Made by a program: the position numbers and the translations under genes. The notes beneath the pieces were generated by a model. The model did no database searches. It was not told the DNA's origin and was given only the letters and a program-made list of their open reading frames with translations. From Tetrahymena thermophila SB210 (lineage: Eukaryota; Ciliophora; Oligohymenophorea; Hymenostomatida; Tetrahymenidae), in contig NW_002476358.1 in the NCBI RefSeq assembly GCF_000189635.1, forward strand, positions 138,616-202,615: a stretch of 64,000 bases of DNA, written 5' to 3'. Below are positions 1-14,000 of the stretch, one piece after another (the first letter of the stretch is position 1; each line of letters opens with the position of its first letter).

Positions 1-1801
1 AACCTGAGGTATTTAAGAATTATCTTTGTTAGGAAGAGAAGGTGGATTATTGTTACTAACATTATTAGTACTATTACTATTTGCAACTTGATCTGCATTA
101 TTATGATTGCTATTTTAAGCTTTTCTTTTTTTATTTTATTTTTAGGAAACAGCATCGTTATTATTCGCCACTTGAGGCTAATGAAAACCAACAACTTTTT
201 TTTTGTTTGTTAATTCATATGCATTTTCTATCTCCATAATATTTGATATTGATGGATCGTTATATATAAAAACATCACAAAGCAGATCAAAATTTTCTAA
301 AATGCTCAAAATTTCTGAAGATTACTAAGTTTGTTAGCGCTTAACTTTAGCATGGTAATCTAATTCTTCAATTTCTAGCTTCATTTTTTCAATTTATATT
401 GTAGCCTTTTCTATTTGTTACTGAATTTAATTGTGTTCCTGTAAAGCATCTTTAATATCCATTTTATAGCATTCATAATTTCCCTTTCTTTTATTTAAAA
501 ATTCTTTTTTTTGTTCTTCGTCTGCAGCTATAAATTTATTCATTACACTGCATTAATTTTTCATGCTACTTTCTTATTTTTCATATTGTTCTAGCTTTTC
601 ACTTAAATCATTTAGTTATGTATCATAATTCTTAAGTAGCAGTTAATTATTTTGTATTTCTCTTTACAAAACAACTTTCGTCGCTTACATTTCCTTTATT
701 TTAAACTCTAAAGTTTCATTTTATGTTTCTTCATGAAATTATTTTTTTTATTGATCTTCCAACTGCTCTTTAAGATCTTCAATTCTGGATTAAATAAGTT
801 TTTAGTTTTCTTCGTTGTCTTTAAGGATAAAATTGCTTGTTGCTCTACAACCTAAAATGCTATGCTAATTTAAAGTAGTCACAAATTTATTACTATAATA
901 AGAGCTGTTAAATAAAATATTGCTATTATTTGCATGTACGGAGACGTTAAATATCTAGCTTTATCCATAATTATCACCATTCAGCTTTTTTTATTACTGC
1001 ATCAAACTTTCTTTTAATTAAACAATTTATAACTCTTTCTTCTTGTTTTAAAACTTCAAACTATCTATCATCTCTATAAATTTTTGCTCTTTTTAAGAAA
1101 ATTGTTAATCATATTCTTCTAATCTTACAGATTCCTCATATTACTTTTTTAAAACTTAATTGGTGCTTGCTATTACATCAAATCCAGATTTTATAGGTCC
1201 TTTTTTCAGAACTAAGTTTTGCTTTTTTAGCTATTCATCTACTTGATTGTTAAATTTTTACTGGTTTTTATGAACAACTGAATCTTTTGCTGCTTATTTC
1301 TTACCAATTTTTAATAAGTTGTCAACATCTTTCCTTTGTTCTAAGTTATCCTTTTAATCATATGATAACATATTTTTTTCAATCATCTTTTTCTTTAGAT
1401 CATTTTTTAAATCTACTATTTAATTTGAATCTTCATCACTATCATTTTAGTCACTTTCAAACTGCACTTTCTAGCTATTCTGCACTTTATTATCAAATAT
1501 AAGCTTCTCTTATATTTTCATCCCTTTAATAAACCTATAATATCAAAATTCTATATTATTTATGCATTTGTATTATGTCATTTTGCTCAATTGTTTTAAA
1601 ATAATAAATTAACAGTTCATTATAAAAAAACGTTCACTAAAATTGTGTTTAAATGTTTTATAAAATTAATTACTAATCCTCCTCTTAATCTTCTTCGTCG
1701 TTTTCTTCAGATAGAGATCCATCCATATAGTTTTCCAGAACATAATCCTTTTAAAATCTTGCTTGTTTATTTTATAATGTTAGTGTCTTATCCCTACTCA
1801 T
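1..1801 (-). CDS. Coiled-coil protein, cut by the left edge (C-terminal end missing)
   Basis: Minus-strand gene read with TAA/TAG as Gln. The first ATG is at 1801. Exon 1 (1801-1674) encodes a basic start and then a highly acidic run. A 139-nt intron (1535-1673) joins it in phase to a frame that stays open to base 1, giving at least 554 codons. An alternative is a start at 1521, with the upstream frame ending at the TGA at 1634-1636; the spliced model is preferred because the acidic exon looks coding and the phase fits. Much of the protein is Lys/Glu/Gln-rich and predicted coiled coil. The visible end is Asn/Pro-rich low complexity. I recognise no family; a structural or cytoskeletal role would be a guess. 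The gene continues beyond the window. Confidence 0.75.
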
Positions 1802-2993
1802 CAAAACCTATTATAATAGTATCCAATAATTAGCTTTATTTAACTCTAAAAATTATAATTTTTACAGCTTGTCCTTTTTGAGAATAATCAATAAATATTA
1901 CAGAGTAATTAGATTTATGATGTGAATAGATTAAATTTGTGGGAAACGAATAGTTAAATAGATATTACTTTGCAAATTTAATATTTTTTTTTATTTATGA
2001 TTTCTATCTAAACAATCTCTAATTGAATGGTTTTTATTTGATTATGATGGTAATCAAAGTGATAATAACATTTATGAAATATCAAATTAAATATTTTCAT
2101 CGAATTTATTATTGTTTAAGAATAAAGATAGCCATTCTTTACTACAACTATTAATCATTATTAATTATAATTTTGGGTTTTTTACAAGATCAAACATTAT
2201 TAAGTATTTGAATAAATAGCTTAAATCTAAAAATAAAAAGAGAAACACATTTTTATTTCATCTGTATTAAATTAAATCAATCAACCATTCAAACATTTAT
2301 CATTAAATATAAAAAATACATCTAATATTTATTTTTCTTTCATCTTCAAAAACCAATTAAGTTTGTTTCGTTCAAATTTAAACACATTCAAATAATTTTG
2401 AATGAAAAATTATTTAGAAGATAAATTCAAAAGATTATTTTTGTTTTAATTATTTAAATGAAAGAATGAATATTACATTTAAAAATGATAAAGAATAAAT
2501 TAGATATGTTTTCAAATTTTATGATTCAAAAAGTGACATTTGTAATTTTTTTTTTTTAATTGCTAATAATAAAAATGATTAAAAATAAACTGTATAGGAG
2601 CTTTGAAAAGTATCATAGTATATAAATATATTTATATAATGGAGTTACATACACTAATTAATTATAAAAATAATAAATTATTTGCTTTATATAATGCTTT
2701 GATATATATAATAATTACTATAGATAGAGTTCTCTCTTTTTAAAATGAATGTTTTTTCTATAAGAACATCACGATTATTCTTATCAGTAAACTTATATTT
2801 AGTTTTCAGATGATTATGAGTATTTAAATATTCAAAAAAACATTTATTTATATTGCTTTTTTACAAATCTTTTAAGATATAAAATTTTCTTTAATTTTGC
2901 CTTTTTATTTCAAATTTTATTCCTAGAACTTACTGAATAAAAACTTTTTGTTTTTATTCAAACCAAAGAATAGAAATCAAAAAGAATAGAAGA
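1802..2993. other. Gene-free AT-rich spacer
   Basis: About 1.2 kb of very AT-rich sequence between the 5' end of the coiled-coil gene and the 3' end of the next minus-strand gene. It should hold the promoter and leader of the 1801 gene. I see no conserved frame, RNA gene or repeat in it. Confidence 0.6.
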
Positions 2994-4345
2994 TCATATT
3001 TGATTTTACTGAATAACTCTTCTTGAGATAATATTTTATTGTGATATTTCATTTATTTATTGCTAGTCTTTGTGATCTTCTACTCTTATTTATGTGTTTT
3101 AGTTTGTGCTTGCGATTCTATTTCTTGGATAGCTTATTCTATAGTCGTTATCACCAGACATAATGTGCTAATCTATGAAATTCACTCTGACGATTGATGT
3201 TTAGTTTTAATTTTAATTATTTGTCTAGTACCTTATTTGCACTGGTTCGTTACTGTAAGATATTACTTAGTGGTTTTATCTCACGTTTTGGTTTGAATGA
3301 TTCGAAGAAGTGGAATGGGAATGATCTGAAAAGAAGTTAAAGTTTGTGCGGTTTGAACTTCTCATTAATTGTCTGTTGTTTGAAGTTTCTTATTACGAAG
3401 GAGTGATATTACTATTACTAGCTTATTAATGAATTGAAATATTTGAATGAGGAGAACTAATAATTTGCTCTGCTATTGATTATTGAGTTTATTCATTTTA
3501 TGTTTAAAAATCTGTTTAGTCGCTTTGTATTTAAAGCTATTCATAAAATTGCTCTTCTCCTTCATCATCTTCTACGTCTTCTTAAGCATCATCAGAATTA
3601 ATATCTAATCCAAAACTTTGCTAATTATATTAAATCAAATTTGCAAAAGTAAGTTGCTGATCCCCATTTGTGTTTGATGTTAGGGTCTAGAAATTACGAA
3701 GAGCATAAATTCTAAAAGATTCATCATGTACATTTAAATGATCAATATACTTAGAACTTTAATGGTAGTATTAATCAATTTATTTATCAGCTGCAATCTA
3801 ATACATTTCTTTAACTATTTATTTCAAACTATCATATTAACTAGCATTTGGATTTCCTTGGCAGGCTTTATTTAGTAGGCGCTTTACTTCATTCAAAAAG
3901 CTTATTTCTTGATCCACACTCTCTGCAGCAACAATTTTAAATATACATTTTTTAAGTAAGGCTTTCAGATCTCTTCTACAATTCTCTAAATCTATTCTTT
4001 CGCTGTACTACTCCATAATGGTTGAAGCACCTATAAGTTTCAAAATATTTTATTATTAACTCATAAATAAAAAAGAGGTAAGATGGCCAAATAACAGCAT
4101 ATTCAAACATCTAACAAAAAAAATTTTTGTTTTATCAATATTTTTATAGCAAGTTTTTGTAAATACTAAAATATTTTGAGCTATTAACCATTTTGAAGTG
4201 TATTTCAGTAGGTGATCAAATGATAAAAAGAAGAAGAATAAAAGAATAAAAATGATCAAAAAATACATCTTCTGTTAGTTGGCCTAATATTTTTCTTCTT
4301 TTAAGAGCTATCAGATCTTTTAGTCTAATTAAATTTGAATCCCAT
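2994..4345 (-). CDS. Hypothetical protein with helical N-terminal half and low-complexity tail
   Basis: Two exons, 4345-4267 and 4030-2994, with a 236-nt intron (4031-4266) that begins GTATTT and ends TTATAG. The phases join through a Cys codon and give 371 residues. The N-terminus is basic. Residues of about 30-190 are rich in charged and Leu residues and look helical. There follows a short Asp/Glu cluster and then a Ser/Asn/Gln-rich tail ending at TGA 2994-2996. A minus-strand frame at 4056-4268 is intron sequence. No family is recognised. The conserved-looking part is the N-terminal half, so homology searches should use that part alone. Confidence 0.72.
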
Positions 4346-5189
4346 TTTCTCTAATTTTCTTAGATTTTTATTGATTTATTTATAATTATGTTTGTATATA
4401 TGTAGAGTGTGCAAATTTTTGATTTTTAGAAAGTTTGCAAAATTATAAAAAATTTAAAGTATTTTTTTATTAATTTTTGTTTTGATCACTTTATAGCTTT
4501 CATTTAAATATTACTTTTGTTTTATTTGATCGATATTTCAATTAAATTCAATATAATTAAATTGAGGTGGATAGATTTCTGATTGAATGTTTATTAATTC
4601 TCTCTAGTTCATAAAATTGACTCAAGATATGCTTTATAAATGACACTTCCACTATACTGGTTATTTGGGTCAAATCTCATAAAAAATCTTCTAACCAAAA
4701 GCAGAATTGAATAAATTAAAAACAAAATAAATTCATTTATTACTGAAATAATTAATAGTCATTTTAATTTAACAGATAATTTATTTGAATTGTATGTATG
4801 AATACATTTTATAAAACACTTATCAAACTGTTCGGTATTAAAAACTAAAAATAGCAAAAAAATCTTATAAATAAATCTTTATTCATATAATCCTTATATA
4901 GCATTAATAATAGTTAATAAAGAAATACTCAATATATGCAAAGAATTTTCTGATGAAATTAAAAATATATTTAATTATTATTATATCATATTTAAATGTT
5001 TGTTTAAACTAAATAATTGAAAATCCTTTTAATAAAGGCGTAAAATGTGATAGTCAACATATAAAATAAGTCGAAAATAAAAAAAGACATTACTGATGTT
5101 ATTATAAATTATTCATGCAGATAATAATTATTTTTAAAACGAATTTAATTTTAATTAAGCTAATATTAATTTCGAAGAAAACGAAATGC
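4346..5189. other. Gene-free AT-rich spacer
   Basis: Roughly 840 bp of AT-rich sequence between two minus-strand genes. It presumably carries the leader of the 4345 gene and the terminator of the 5190 gene. Nothing else is seen. Confidence 0.55.
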
Positions 5190-6779
5190 TCATTCTTCTA
5201 CTACTTCATATTTCTTTTCAGAGTCTTTTTTAACTATTTTCTTCCTATTTGTTTAACGTCTCTTTTTTCTCTATGAGTTTGGTTTATCTATATTTTCACC
5301 TTCTATGTTAAACACATTTTCATATGATACTCCATTATCACTCTCACTTTAATTATCTTCATAGGAATCTACAATTTTACCCTCTTTTTCATCTTCACCG
5401 TCTATACTAAAGAAATTCTAATTTACACTGGTTTCCAAATGCCCATTTTTTTTAGGATCTTAGATCCCCTATAAATTACTTATGTCGATTTGGTTATCTC
5501 CCTTCGCTGATGTTGGATTATATTCTAAATTCAATGCTTCTTTATTCTAAGCACTAATATTAACATTTTTATCCTTTTTTGAAGTAGAGTTATTACGCTT
5601 ATTTGCAGATTCTTAAGTTTCAGATATTATTTAAGGATCTTCTGCCTTTTAAATAGATCTTTTTTTGATAAAGAAATATCCGGCAGCAGCTGCAGTAAGA
5701 ATAACAAGAAATACTAGTATAAGAATAAACATCTAATTACTTGACTCAGAATTACTATCTGGTGATATATCCCCTATCACTTAACCTTCAACTTATTTGG
5801 ACTCAGTTGAAAATAGTTTATAGAGATTTTAATATTTTAGTTAGTTTTGCATGCACTATGGCATATTCAGTAACCTACTAATATTTTAGTAAAGTGTATT
5901 AATTTCATTTAATTCGGCTATTTGATCAGATATTAAGTGGCAACTATGAGAAAATTTCAAAGAATTTGGACAGAGCTAATTTAAAGATAATATTTTTTGC
6001 AATACTTGTTCAATATATGCCTTTATGTTCTTAGTTATACCACCTTTTGATTAGGAAACTTACTAATTAGTAAAAATGTTACAGCTAAAAGTTTCATCAG
6101 ATGAACATTTTTTTGAAAGTGGGCATGAGGAAATTACTATACTTTCTCCATTTGTAACACAAGTACCATTTTTATCAACTAAGAAGCTACTGCATTTAAT
6201 TTCAACTCTATTGCTATTTCCTTCTACTTTTTCTCCATCACTTAAACTACCATATTTCACACATTTATTGTTATAGCAAAAACTTTTGTTATCGCAATCA
6301 GACGTGTTTTAACATTATTCACCCTCTTATTTTACCTTCTAGCATTTTTTATTCACGCAAGAAAGATTACTATCACAAAATAGTTGTGAATCATCATCAC
6401 AATCTTCTAATAAGGATTTTCCCTTGCATATTTTGCCTTCACATTTGGAAGAAATGCAATCTGAATTTTATTCGCAAGATTATCCATTATAACTTTTAAA
6501 AGAAACAGGGGAGCTTGAGCATTTATCGTAACTATCAATACCTTCTTAATTAATGTCTCCATTATCCTTTATGATTGAATTTAACTGCAATTGACAGTTT
6601 TAACAGCTATGAGGAAACATTTTAATTTCTTTATTAATGTTTTCGTAGTCAAAACAAGCACCATCATTTCCTTCGTTTTCGTTGACGCATGAAATAATCT
6701 AGCAATTCTAAACATTTGCTATTAATACTGCTATCACTACTATAAAAATAAGACCTTTAATGCTACTTGAATTTTTCAT
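5190..6779 (-). CDS. Cysteine-rich type I membrane protein (Dickkopf-like Cys pattern)
   Basis: A single uninterrupted frame of 529 residues, ATG at 6779 and TGA at 5190-5192. Residues 1-25 form a signal peptide (short basic start, then Ile/Val/Leu/Ala). The next ~300 residues hold many cysteines in short spacings, including repeats of the form NSDCISSKC and TSDCDNKSFC, like the Dickkopf N-terminal cysteine-rich pattern that is expanded in ciliate surface proteins. One hydrophobic helix near residue 345 (MFILILVFLVILTAAAAG) is followed by Lys/Arg, as expected for a type I topology. The remaining ~165 residues form an acidic, Asn-rich cytoplasmic tail that ends basic-then-acidic. Role inferred: cell-surface or secretory-pathway receptor. 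The ligand is unknown. The family call rests only on the Cys pattern. Confidence 0.8.
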
Positions 6780-7935
6780 AATTGAAAATTATTAATAATG
6801 TGTTAGTTTATCTAATACTTCAAATAAAACTTTTATCCTTTGTCTAATCTTTGAGCTTTTCTTTTTTATTAAAATTAATGATGATAGTAATAAAAATAAC
6901 AATTGATAAATTATTTACTAATTAATTTAAAATCATTAATATTTGAAAGCAAAAATAATTAATGACGGTCTTTTAAAAATTTAACACATTCAGATAAGTA
7001 TATGATAATATTTTTTTTATTTTTAATCAAACACTAAATTTTCTTTAACAGTCATTTATTTATTTATTTCGTTTGATATAACTCTGATCAAATAATTTAT
7101 TTTTTTTAAATAAATGGAAACTATTTATTTTTCTATGATAACAATTTTATTATAATTTTATACTATTTTTTTTAATAAATTGTTTAAATTTTAAAAATTA
7201 TTTTTTTAGCAAAATATAATTTTTTTTTTTCTTTTATGATTTGTAAATATTAATTATTTAAATATTTGGAAATTATTATGTTTTTTAGGTATAAATTTAA
7301 GATTTGTGAAATATTTTTACTTAATATCATTATCAAAGACCTCAAAATATATCTTCTTTATATTTTGGAAATAATAAAACTGTTTTTTTAATTTTAAAAC
7401 TAATCTTATTCAATTTTTGCCAGAATTATAATATATAGGAAGTTATACTAGCTATTTAAACCATTCAATACACTAGATATGGTAATAATTTATGATAAAT
7501 GATCAATATAAGAATGAATTTTAATTATTATAGTGAAAATATTAAAACTTCATACTGAGATAACAATAGCTTTTATGTAATATTTTTTTTATTTTATCTG
7601 AGCTTATTTTGTGTTTAATAAGATGAATATCTTGATTAAATTATAAAATTCTATTATTTTTTTTATTTAAAACAATAACTTTTTGAATATTATCTAATAT
7701 TCATTAATGAAATCAAGTATTTGTAGAAAATACCTAACTTGAAATTAAAAAATAATAAACTTTATTAAAAGAAAAATGTAAAAATTTAAAATATATATGA
7801 ATGCAATAAGCATAGCTGATATTTAAAAGCTGACTTTTGATTATTAATAAAACTTTATAGTTTTAAAAAAAAGATTAGTGTACTGTATTAATTTAAAGAT
7901 AAAAAGCTAACTAATATCTTTGTAAAATATAGTAA
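6780..7935. promoter_or_regulatory. Divergent intergenic region
   Basis: About 1.15 kb between two divergent start codons (6779 minus, 7936 plus), so promoters for both genes must lie here. It is extremely AT-rich with long T and A runs. No specific element can be named. Confidence 0.5.
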
Positions 7936-10587
7936 ATGAGTAAATACCAAACAGAATCAACAAAAGTTAGAAAGGATGAAGTAGAGGGTCATTAAACTTC
8001 ATTCTAATAAGATAAATAATACTCATATTCTAGAGCTTCTTAACAAGGATCTAAAATATTAGACAACGTTAACTAAGTTTTAAATAACAACAATAATAAA
8101 TTAGGAGATAAAAATATATTAGATATGATAGATAACTCATTCCAAGATAATTAAAAATAGGAAGCCAATCAAAATTAAGAAGCTGGTTAAATTAATAATA
8201 AAGAAAAAAGAGAAAATGTAGCAGAATAAACCAATTTGTAGCAAGAGAGCAATTTATAATTGTAATAATAACTTGAAAAAAATAATGAAACTGAATAAGA
8301 ATAAGATTAAAAATTAAAAGCCTCAGAGCGTTTGTTCTAGTTTTTCAAAAAGGGTCCTGATACTGTAAACTAGTCATCTAAAAATAGTGCTACATTATTG
8401 ATGAAATCTTTATCTTTAAAAAGCAAAGGCGATTTAGGGAAGATTGAATAGAAAAAAGATCTGAAAAATTCAGCTTTTGAATAGGAATAGATTATTGATG
8501 AAGACGAATTTGCTAATTTGGATGAATAACAAGATTTTAATTAAGATGATAAGCAAAAAAATAACTAAAAGAAGAAGTAAGAAGTAGGAGGAAAAGTAAA
8601 TAATCCTTAAGATTTTGGCAACATATCTGAAATCTAGGAAAAGAAGAACCTACGTGAAAACAACGATGTAAGTGCTTAAGATGTAGATTTGTAAGACCTC
8701 TTGAATAATCCTAATAAAAAGAAACAGGATGAGGAGCTATTAAAATAAAGCGCTATCTTAGAATAAATCAATACTAATTAGAATTCTACTGATTAAGTGA
8801 ATGTAGATGAGGGAAAGAGAAAATAAAGCATTGAAAAAAATAATTTATCTTAAAATAGTATGAGAAATTCAAAGAGACTTGGTAGCTCTTCATTAAGTCC
8901 ATAGAATAACTAGTTTGAATCAGAAGAGAAGAGAAAGAGAATTGAAGAAGCCTAGCGCAAAAAGAGAGAATTAGAAGAGGAATTAAAGATAATTTAAAGT
9001 GAAATAGCTTAAATAAATAATGCCAATGATGAAAAAAAGAAAAAAGAAAACAAATTTGTAAAATACTCTGAAATTTCAGAAGACAAGGAAGCACAGGAAC
9101 ATGCTTTAAGTTTAATAAGAAAAATGAATATGGTACGTAAGGAAAAAGAGCTTAAAATGTAAAAGGAGAGGGACATGTTTAATAAGCTGTTGCAAGAAGA
9201 TATTAAAGAATCTCACGAAAGATAGCTGCGAATTAAAGAAAAGATGAATGAAGAAAAAAAAGAAAAAATTTCATAAAAGCTCGAGCAAATTAGAATACGT
9301 AGTGAAGAAAGAAGAATAATAAATAAACAATCAAATTTAATTATAAAGGATATCAAAAAAGATTTATAGGTTAATAACCCTGATGAGCGCTATAAGTAGG
9401 AAGTCGAGCTTCCAGAACTTGAAAAAAGGAAAAAAGAATTAGCTGAAAAGCGCAAGCTTTATAAGCCTATAGATCTTTAAGAAATAAGGGAGCATGCAAA
9501 AAAACACGATGAAGAAATTAAGATTCGTAAATTGTAGGCCAAGACTAATGTATTAGCTGAGTATAATAGTTTAGAAGGAGATAATTACAAATATCCTAAA
9601 ACATCTGCTTTAAATAAAGTGCTTGAAGATGATAAGCTCTTTAAAATGAAAGAAGTTATTGAAATGTAAAAGAAAAAGGAATAAATCGAACGTAGAAAGG
9701 AGTATGCAAAGTTAGTAAAAGAAGTTCATGTGCCAAGAGTCAAGCCAAAACCTAATTTAGATAGCATGGAAAATTAACATCTTTACGATGATGAAAGCCA
9801 AAATAATTACAATCCTTAATAATAGTCATAGGCTAAGAGCCATAACATCATAAGAACACCAAATAATTTTGGAATTAATTAATAATCACATAGAGCTAAG
9901 AAAGTTGGAATTGGTTTTTCTTCAAATTCAAATTTATCCCCTTCAAATCAATAAAGTAGAGTCAATAGAATTTCTTATAAACCAAACAAAAATGGCAATG
10001 TAAACAGAAGCTAAGGCAGAGAGCGATCATAGGAATAGACTAATTTCAGTAAATAGGACTAATAATTAGAATTGTATAACAGGACTGACGATTTATCTAA
10101 CCAAAAAAGTAGTCTCTATAATCCTGCTTTTGATGATAATATGGAAAATAATGATAACAATAATAATAGAGCTTCTAACCTATATGCTGGCAAATCATCT
10201 TACTCTTCAAATTCAGCCTAAAATAAGCCAGTAAAATAGCCAAAATAATTCAAACCTTAAGCAATGGAAGAACCACCAAAACCACCACAAAAAAAATATT
10301 AAGTAGATTATATCCAAGAATTACGTAAATAGCGTGAAGTATAAGAAAAGAAAGTTGGGAAAAAGTCTAAACTAGAAGACTGGGAAAAGTATAAATACGA
10401 TCCTTCTCTCTCAAGTAATGAAAAATATAAATTTATTCTACAAAGTGCTAATCGCTTAGAGCACAATGCAAAGCTTAAAGAACTACGCAGCAATAACAAT
10501 AACGACTTTGATGCATAAGAATAAGCAAATAATCTCTACATAGACTCAATAAAAGCAAAGCTAGCTCTTCTCGATAATATTAATTGA
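7936..10587 (+). CDS. Large Gln/Lys/Glu-rich coiled-coil protein
   Basis: A single exon of 883 residues, ATG at 7936 and TGA at 10585-10587, with no splice junction needed. The first ~330 residues are Asn/Gln-rich and disordered. From about residue 340 to 600 there is a strongly charged helical region (runs such as EEKRKRIEEAQRKKRELEEE) typical of long coiled coils. A Ser/Asn-rich stretch follows. A last basic helical block near residue 780-870 begins with a proline-rich lead (EEPPKPPQKK) and the motif DYIQELRKQRE. Short DY-x-x-E-L/M-R helices of this kind occur in several ciliary and centrosomal proteins, so a cytoskeletal place is possible, but I cannot assign a family. It is one of four plus-strand genes in the window. 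Confidence 0.85.
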
Positions 10588-11039
10588 AAACATAATTATT
10601 TGCATTTCTATTCAATCAATTTATATCATTTATTTTGATCAATTTTATTAATATAAATATTTCTTAATCATTAAAAAATGATAGATTTTTTTAAAAATTA
10701 TTTTCGAAAATTAATAACTTATTTTGTTTTATTTTTTTCAATGAAAAATTAAAAATAATTAAGAATATATTAAATCAAAATTTTTAAACCATTAAGATGA
10801 ACGCATTTATAAAGTAGGAAGTAAACAAATTTTTATGTAAGTAGTAAATGAAAAACGATTATTAGATTTAATCTATTAATTAGCTTTTTATAATAGAAAA
10901 TAAATATAATTAAAAATAAATAATAATATTTATCTTTTTTTAAGCTTTGTTTAGATTATTTAAATGTAACGATTGATTAATAGAATTTATGTATATATGA
11001 ATGAATGAGGAGGTTTTAACAAAAATTTTGTGAAAATCA
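10588..11039. other. Convergent 3' spacer
   Basis: A 450-bp AT-rich spacer between the TGA of the plus-strand coiled-coil gene and the TGA of the minus-strand phosphodiesterase. It should hold both polyadenylation regions. No gene is visible. Confidence 0.6.
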
Positions 11040-14000
11040 TCAAACCTTTTCTAATTCAAGGATTTCACTTTCTCTCTTGATTTTTTGTAATTCTTATTCA
11101 TAGAAATCAACAAGTTCAGCCCATTTAGCTTTGTTGACTTCAAATGGAGATAAATCTAAGAGAGGTAAAAATTTTTGTACAGATTCATAGAGAGGTTTTA
11201 CGATAAAATCTATAAATCCAGCTTGGCTTTTACTTGTATTTGTTGTGAATCTGTCACATAAGTAAGTTATAGGTAATCCACTTTGTCTTTCTAAATCACC
11301 CTTTATTTAATAAAGTTTAAATATTTTTCTTCTTTTTGACTTAAAAAAATACCTAATTCCAGAACTCATCTAAAACCTTAAATGTCCATTATCTACATAT
11401 TTCCCAAGGTTTATATGGGTTTGAAACATCTGCTGAATGCAAAAGTGACATCATACAAATATCTTTATCTTTATCTTTTGGATCAAAATCTTTTTTATTT
11501 ATGTAAATAATAAAATAATTAGGCATTATTCTTTCCAAAAGAAAATATTTATAAATACCTTATGAAGTGAGTCTTCCTTTGAGTTTTGCAAGATCTGCAA
11601 AATGCTAAGAGTTATCAGTATGAAGAATCATACTAATAATTCTTTCTCTTGATTTTTTGAATTCATCTTTTGTTAAGTGTACAAAAATGTTGCAATTCTC
11701 CTCTTACATCAACAAGAAAGTTGAAAATGCATGATGATTTTCTAATGGTGATTTATCATTATAACGTATAGCTAACTCATTTCTTGTGTTAATCAAGTAT
11801 GGATTATTAAAACCAGGGTGTTGATAGTCATGAGCAGCTGCTGCAATATACATTAAGCCTATTTCTAATCCAGAAAGATCAGCAATACCAATAAAATTTA
11901 GTGATTACATAAAATAGTGCATAGTCTAATAAAAATATATAAAAATTGAATATATATTTTATATGATCACGTTAATTGAAATGAAAAATTAAAATTAATT
12001 TTTTAATACCTATGTTACATCAAAAGCATGCATTTTATTATGGTAAAAGTTATCTTAATACCTAGATATAATTAAATAGATAAGTTATTTAAGATATCAA
12101 TTTATATATTAGTTAGTTAGTTACCCATTTGAAACTAATACAGCCCAATTAAATAAATGTTGAGGCTCTATTTTTGCTTTGAAAAATACATCATATCTAT
12201 TAAAAAGATGTATCAATAAGTTTGCTAGGTTATTGTCTTATATTTTTTGATGATATGTAAATACATCAAAGCCAATATCATCTATATTTTTGAAATATTC
12301 AACATGCTTTTATTTTTTTTAAATATAATTTGATTATCATTTTATCAAAGTTTGAGTAAAGTATATATACCTCTTAAGGGACAATTATGGGTTTAAAATT
12401 GAAAGCCATAGGAGTGTTTGGATCCGCTATACTTGCTGTATTCCCTAGAGATAAAGCATTGTTCTTAATTGCAGTTCCTTTCTTCTTAGCTTTTCCTTAA
12501 TTACCATTGGTTGCATATATATTTCCCCAAATTGCAGCTTCTCCATCACCTAGGATAGGTTCATATAATTTATTGCTATTAACCATTTCCTAGCACCTAG
12601 TAAAAATAGTAAACCTAAGAAAAAAATTTAATTTTGAATAAAGAAATTTTACCATTTTAGCTGCTTTACCATCTCAGGATCTTCAATATAGTTTTTAAGC
12701 ATTTCGAAAATATCCATTATTCTTTCAACAGGAGTTTTAATAGAACCTTCTAAATTTAGAGATTAGATAGATTAAATTTCATTTACCTTTAGTTTAATTA
12801 ATTATATTTTATAGTGTATCAATTAGATTATTTAAAAAAATGGTTGTTTACCCTTCTAAATACTAGGAAAAGACGAACAAATCTAAAAATACTCCTAGCT
12901 ATTCTTGTAATTGTAGAAAATGTATAGTCTAAAATGATAATATCAAGAATAGTTAAAACTAGTGATAAAAATATGAATACTGCATCCCAGATATTGAATT
13001 TATCTTTAAAATAGGTCTATTTAAAATATTAGTAATAAATAAATTTATTTAATGTATAAATCTTTATTAGAATTAAATTACACTGGCAGACAAAGCATAT
13101 ATTTTTAAGAAAATTTCTATGCAAAATATAATAAGGATAGATAATTCTATGAACTAAATAATGCTAAGAGCGAGCTAGACTTCTTTAATTGAATCATATT
13201 ATTTTGAATCAAGACCAAAGTAAACAAAAATAATCAAAGTATAGAAAATGACCATCAGAATAATAAAATAGTCAAATATTTTGCTATTGACAAGATGAAA
13301 AATCTCTTTCTTTAAGTTTATTTTTCTTCTATAAAAAAATAAAAATAATTTAAATATTTATATAAACATTTAAAGTAGATTTAAATTTAATATTTTTTTT
13401 ATTTCGCTAAGGTTGAACTTTTAAGTTTTTATTTATTATCTTTTTAGCCTAACTTACTTTTCAAAAAAATGAATTAAAATCAGCGAGTGAGCGAGTGATT
13501 ACTTACTTGCAGCTTATAAAAAATTATATCAAAAAACTAAGAAATTGTATATTATTTAGCTGGGTAATGAAGTGAAATAACTATCGTTTTTTTTATATTT
13601 ATTTACAAATACATTCTCTATTTATTCAAGTTAATTGTATAGATAGCTAATGCGAGTAATTGTAGTTTTAAATCAATTAAATCATTTTTGTAGAGTCTTT
13701 TAAAATTAAAAGCAAAAATTAAATTAATTTGCAATAACTCGCTTGATCGATATTTTACTTTTTGTTTATTTGTTTGTGTGTTTTATTTAACAGATTAAAA
13801 CTATTTACTTCTAAAGTATTTGATTTGGATCTAAATAGTTAGATAAACGTTTTGCTGTCCCTTTTTTCTCTAATGAATGAATGCTCTTTGATTCTCTCCT
13901 TTGGCTCTAAATCATTATTTATTTCTTATCCTATTTTAAATAAAAAAAATCAATTTCTCCTTAGATATGACTTAATCTTAGCAAGCATGAGCATATAATT

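Noticed and set aside
1287-1502. Plus-strand frame over the first gene
   Set aside because: It is the antisense shadow of the minus-strand coiled-coil exon, which is open with the ciliate code and has coding composition.
4056-4268. Minus-strand 70-codon hydrophobic frame
   Set aside because: It lies within the 236-nt intron of the 2994-4345 gene, whose flanking exons join in phase.
8786-9094. Minus-strand 102-codon frame rich in Phe/Leu/Ser
   Set aside because: Shadow of the charged Lys/Glu-rich coiled coil on the plus strand; such antisense frames always look hydrophobic.
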